NCBI GenBank assembly: GCA_021205375.1
Contig: JAJPXR010000032.1
Location: 1 to 15,235, forward strand
From: Clostridiales bacterium
GTDB lineage: Bacteria; Bacillota; Clostridia; Oscillospirales; Oscillospiraceae
Reading direction: 5' to 3'
DNA: 15,235 nucleotides
The notes beneath the pieces were generated by a model. That model was not told where the DNA came from and made no database searches. It saw nothing but the letters and a program-made list of their open reading frames with translations. A program made the position numbers and the translations under genes. Below are positions 13,291 to 15,235 of the stretch, piece after piece; position 1 is the first letter of the stretch; each line of letters opens with the position of its first letter.

Positions 13291-13528
13291 AGAAAAATTA
13301 AAAAAGTTTTAAGGTTGCGGTGAACCATTCCTTGTGCGGTTTTGCCAGAATGGGAGCGTTTTCGGATACCGTCCGGGTCCTTTTTTCCGGTGCATTGTCC
13401 TCTTTGGTTTGGTTGGGCGGCTTTCTCTGCACTTCTATGAATATAACAGGAGAGCCGCGAAAAGGCAAGCAACAAAGAGTGAAAAATCGTTACAGGCTGT
13501 AAACTTTTCGGGTTTCGCGTTTTCACGC
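13291..13528. other. Gene-free stretch between murA promoter and sigma-operon terminator
   Basis: Short open frames of about 60 codons exist on both strands, but none has a convincing ribosome site or family resemblance. A small palindrome, TTACAG-G-CTGTAA (13490-13502), is the only structure noticed. The whole gene-free gap is 13113-13742; the rest holds the murA promoter and leader, the terminator at 13529-13556 and repeat R9. Confidence 0.5.
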
Positions 13529-13556
13529 AAAAGGGCCTGCCGGATTTGGCAGGCCC
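13529..13556 (-). terminator. Intrinsic terminator of the sigma / anti-sigma operon
   Basis: A perfect 9-bp stem GGGCCTGCC (13533-13541) with GGCAGGCCC (13548-13556) has a 6-base loop and is followed on the minus strand by TTTT. It is about 190 bases past the anti-sigma stop, with R9 in between. Confidence 0.7.
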
Positions 13557-13589
13557 CTCTCGGTTTATTGATGTTTCCCTTTGAAGCAA

Positions 13590-13690
13590 TCTTGTGCCTG
13601 AAACCCCTCCGCCACCGCCTAAAGGCGGAGGCAAGAGGGGTGGTCAATTATCAAACCGCAGTTCTTCGTGAAAACTTATACTATGCAAGA
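13590..13690 (+). repeat. Intergenic repeat R9, arm 2 deleted, with tail
   Basis: This forward copy has the CTTGTGCCTGAAACCCCTCC flank and arm 1 CCACCGCC-TAAA-GGCGGAGG. It then runs directly into GCAAGAGGGGTGGTC, so the CCTCCCC-TTTCA-GGGGAGG arm is absent. The tail core is GTGAAAACTTATACTATGC. Confidence 0.8.
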
Positions 13691-13742
13691 GTTTTACGTT
13701 AGAATCATTGTCAAGGCTGAGTGAAGGCATGACCATCTTCGT

Positions 13743-14585
13743 TTATTCTTCCTTCTCCCAAATCAACACCCGCTCGTCGCTGTCCGGCACCTCATAGTGG
13801 GAGGAAACCATCTCATCCAACTGTTCCTCCGTCCAGGTGCCGCCGGATCTGGCGGTCTCAAAGGCCACGTCCACCAGACCCTGCATGTAAACGTTGAACG
13901 GGCCGGTCTCCTTCTCGATGCCCGGCTGGTAGTACACCGCTGTGAAGGCATTGCTGAGCACCACGCTGTCCAAAGCCCCGTGGGATAAGGCGTAGTCGGT
14001 TTCCACTCCCGTGAGACTGCCGTCGGTGAGAGTCCAGGTGATGTCGAAAATGTCCATCAGCTCGTCCCGGCTGTAGGAATCCCAGCCGTAAAACAGGCCG
14101 TAAAACCGCCAGGTCAGCAGGGACAGCCGGGTGTTGGTCTGGAGGGAGACATACGCCGTGGCGTTGCCTTCTTCATCCTGGGTGTAAATGACGTTGAGGG
14201 TGCCGCCCCTGGCCCGGTCGCTGAGCTGGAGCCGGGTCTGGCCGGTGCTGGCGGTCTCCACCAGAATGTCCGAAGCGTCCAGCTCCACGGCGGTGTCCTG
14301 CATGACGCTGACCACCGGCAGCACCACCAGCAGCACCACCAAAATCACGGCGATGATGGTGTTACGGATGAGCCGGTTCCGCCGCTTCCGGCGCAGCCGG
14401 GCCATGATGCGCTGCTCGGTCTCCGGGGGGACCGCCAGCGGAGCCTTCAATTCCTCCAGTTGAGCGGCGCAGGCGGGGCACTCCGCCAGATGCTCCTCCA
14501 CCAGAGCCTGGGTGTCGGCGCTGGCCTCGCCCTCGGCGTAAAGGGGGAGCAGGTCCCGGATCACATTACAGGTAATAGGGTTCAT
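13743..14585 (-). CDS. Probable membrane anti-sigma factor with N-terminal zinc finger
   Basis: This 280-residue single-pass membrane protein probably binds and silences the ECF sigma factor encoded just upstream. Residues 1-45 form an anti-sigma zinc-finger of the HC2 type with C6, H32, C36 and C39 (H-x3-C-x2-C). A basic stretch RLRRKRRNRLIRN (63-75) precedes one transmembrane helix at about 76-94. The rest (95-280) would lie outside the membrane, contains no cysteine, and has no domain I recognise, so the stimulus sensed is unknown. Its ATG overlaps the sigma stop codon as ATGA, which implies translational coupling and balanced amounts of the two proteins. No protease or other target gene is in the operon. 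The function is inferred from the zinc finger, topology and neighbour. Confidence 0.87.
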   Translation of the reverse strand: MNPITCNVIRDLLPLYAEGEASADTQALVEEHLAECPACAAQLEELKAPLAVPPETEQRIMARLRRKRRNRLIRNTIIAVILVVLLVVLPVVSVMQDTAVELDASDILVETASTGQTRLQLSDRARGGTLNVIYTQDEEGNATAYVSLQTNTRLSLLTWRFYGLFYGWDSYSRDELMDIFDITWTLTDGSLTGVETDYALSHGALDSVVLSNAFTAVYYQPGIEKETGPFNVYMQGLVDVAFETARSGGTWTEEQLDEMVSSHYEVPDSDERVLIWEKEE

Positions 14586-15076
14586 AGTTGTTCCTCCTTT
14601 GCCATCTGTTGTTGCAGCTTCCGCTTGGCCCGCAGGAAGGTCACCCGCGCCCAGCCCTCCGTCCGCCCGAACAGGGCGGCGATCTGGGCGTAGGACAGCT
14701 CCGAGAACACCCGGAGGGTGAACACCTGCCGGTAAGTTTCCTTCATCCCGTCCAGGTGCCGCTGCACCCGCTGGAGGGACTCTTTGTTCTCATAGTTCTG
14801 CTCGATGTTGGTATAGGGGTCCGGCGGGTCGAACTCCTCCGGCAGGGGGACCAGGCGCTTTTGCCGCCTGTGGTGGGAAAAATACAGGTTTTTTGCGATT
14901 TGGCACAGCCAGGTGCGGATGTCGCAGTCGCCCCGGAACCGCTCCGCGTGGGCGCAGGCCCGGAGGAAGGTCTCCGCCGTCAGTTCCTCGGCTACGGTGG
15001 CGTCGCCGGTCAGGGCCTTCAGGTACAGGTACACGTCCTTGTAGTACCGGCGGTAGAGCTGTTCCAGTTCTGACAT
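14582..15076 (-). CDS. ECF-type RNA polymerase sigma factor
   Basis: This 164-residue sigma-70 family protein has only regions 2 and 4, the hallmark of group 4 (extracytoplasmic function) sigma factors. Region 2 covers about 4-70, with DATVAEELTAETFLRA (27-42) and the DNA-melting segment around FRGDCDIRTWLCQIAKNLYF. Region 4 (about 105-160) has the helix-turn-helix LSYAQIAALFGRTEGWARVT that reads the -35 element. The ATG at 15076 is chosen because GGGGTGAG lies directly upstream; the in-frame GTG at 15094 has no ribosome site and would begin at the predicted transcript start. The upstream sequence TGTAAC-N16-CGTC is a typical ECF promoter, so it probably drives its own expression. The downstream anti-sigma gene overlaps by four bases. 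Confidence 0.93.
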   Translation of the reverse strand: MSELEQLYRRYYKDVYLYLKALTGDATVAEELTAETFLRACAHAERFRGDCDIRTWLCQIAKNLYFSHHRRQKRLVPLPEEFDPPDPYTNIEQNYENKESLQRVQRHLDGMKETYRQVFTLRVFSELSYAQIAALFGRTEGWARVTFLRAKRKLQQQMAKEEQL

Positions 15077-15100
15077 CTTTCTCACCCCTTTCACTTATAA

Positions 15101-15126
15101 GACGCGGGAAGGGCGGGGTTGTTACA
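15101..15126 (-). promoter_or_regulatory. ECF-type promoter of the sigma / anti-sigma operon
   Basis: On the minus strand TGTAAC (15126-15121), a 16-base spacer and CGTC (15104-15101) match promoters read by Bacillus SigX/SigM/SigW-type factors. Transcription would start near 15095, about 18 bases before the sigma ATG, supporting autoregulation. Confidence 0.65.
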
Positions 15127-15150
15127 GTCTGCGGGAAAAATTTTTTGCAG

Positions 15151-15177
15151 AATTAGCAATTAGCAATGTGCAATTAG
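15151..15177 (-). repeat. Short AT-rich repeat, inverted
   Basis: Read on the minus strand it gives CTAATTGCACATTGCTAATT followed by GCTAATT, a clear match to the units at 11587 and 11777. It lies between the ECF promoter and repeat R10. Confidence 0.6.
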
Positions 15178-15178
15178 G

Positions 15179-15235
15179 ATGAAACCCCTCCACCATGCTT
15201 CGCATGGTCCCCCTCCCCTTTCAGGGGAGGCGAGA
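15179..15235 (+). repeat. Intergenic repeat R10, cut by the window edge
   Basis: This forward head starts ATGAAACCCCTCC. Arm 1 is CCATGC-TTC-GCATGG and arm 2 is CCTCCCC-TTTCA-GGGGAGG; the sequence then ends at GCGAGA. Whether a tail follows cannot be seen. Confidence 0.8.

Noticed and set aside
13490..13496. A second TGTAAC (minus strand) suggesting another ECF promoter
   Set aside because: The required CGTC is not present at 15-17 bases downstream, and no gene follows.
13320..13502. A possible small protein of 60 residues in the murA upstream gap
   Set aside because: It begins with GTG without a good ribosome site, has no family resemblance, and the region shows no coding-type codon bias.
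13490..13502. Palindrome TTACAG-G-CTGTAA
   Set aside because: It is isolated, not at a recognised promoter, and short enough to occur by chance.
690..15235. The repeat copies as a CRISPR array
   Set aside because: Copies are kilobases apart, in both orientations, imperfect, and have no regular spacers or cas genes.

Overview
The window looks like chromosomal DNA from a GC-rich gut Clostridium relative, probably family Oscillospiraceae (the Flavonifractor / Lawsonibacter / Intestinimonas type). This placement is inference. It rests on strongly GC-biased codon use, Shine-Dalgarno sites close to AGGAGG, Firmicute-type gene content (GlpP, WalJ plus RlmH, a clostridial MurA) and AT-rich intergenic promoters of the sigma-A type. 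There is no rRNA, tRNA, CRISPR array, transposase or phage gene.

Layout, left to right. Bases 3-659 hold the C-terminal two thirds of an AEC-family membrane transporter (+), followed by a GreA-type transcript cleavage factor (866-1369, +). A phosphohexomutase (1662-3392, -) converges on greA, with a strong terminator between them. Next comes a glycerol catabolic block read on the minus strand: glpP (antiterminator), glpK (glycerol kinase), a GlpA-like glycerol-3-phosphate dehydrogenase with a BFD-type [2Fe-2S] domain, an FAD/NAD(P) oxidoreductase and a small DUF1667 protein with a CxxCxxxC...C motif. Upstream of glpP are rlmH and walJ, also minus strand, a pairing known near the walRK locus in Firmicutes. 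Then follow murA (11814-13112, -) and an ECF sigma / zinc-finger anti-sigma pair (15076-13743, -) whose genes overlap by ATGA.

Glycerol pathway logic: GlpK makes glycerol-3-phosphate, the GlpA-like enzyme oxidises it to dihydroxyacetone phosphate, and electrons probably pass through its iron-sulfur domain to the second flavoprotein and the DUF1667 protein. No membrane GlpC anchor and no glycerol facilitator lie in the window. The glpP gene has its own promoter, a CcpA-like cre site just after it, and a terminator-like hairpin with a T-run just before the start codon. These fit carbon catabolite repression plus GlpP-dependent antitermination.

The most unusual content is intergenic. Ten copies (called R1-R10 here) of a repeat about 70-150 bp long occupy eight of the nine gaps between transcription units and none of the gaps inside operons. 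Each has a 'head' that can fold into a stem with two hairpin arms. One arm changes sequence between copies while keeping its pairing. Many copies also carry a 'tail' module (core GTGGAAAACTTGTACTATGC) that can be in either orientation relative to the head. A second AT-rich short repeat (AATTGCACATTGCTAATTGC-like) sits in several of the same gaps. Well-formed promoters were seen for the phosphohexomutase gene, glpP, murA and the ECF sigma gene, and intrinsic terminators for the phosphohexomutase gene, the glp operon, murA and the sigma operon.
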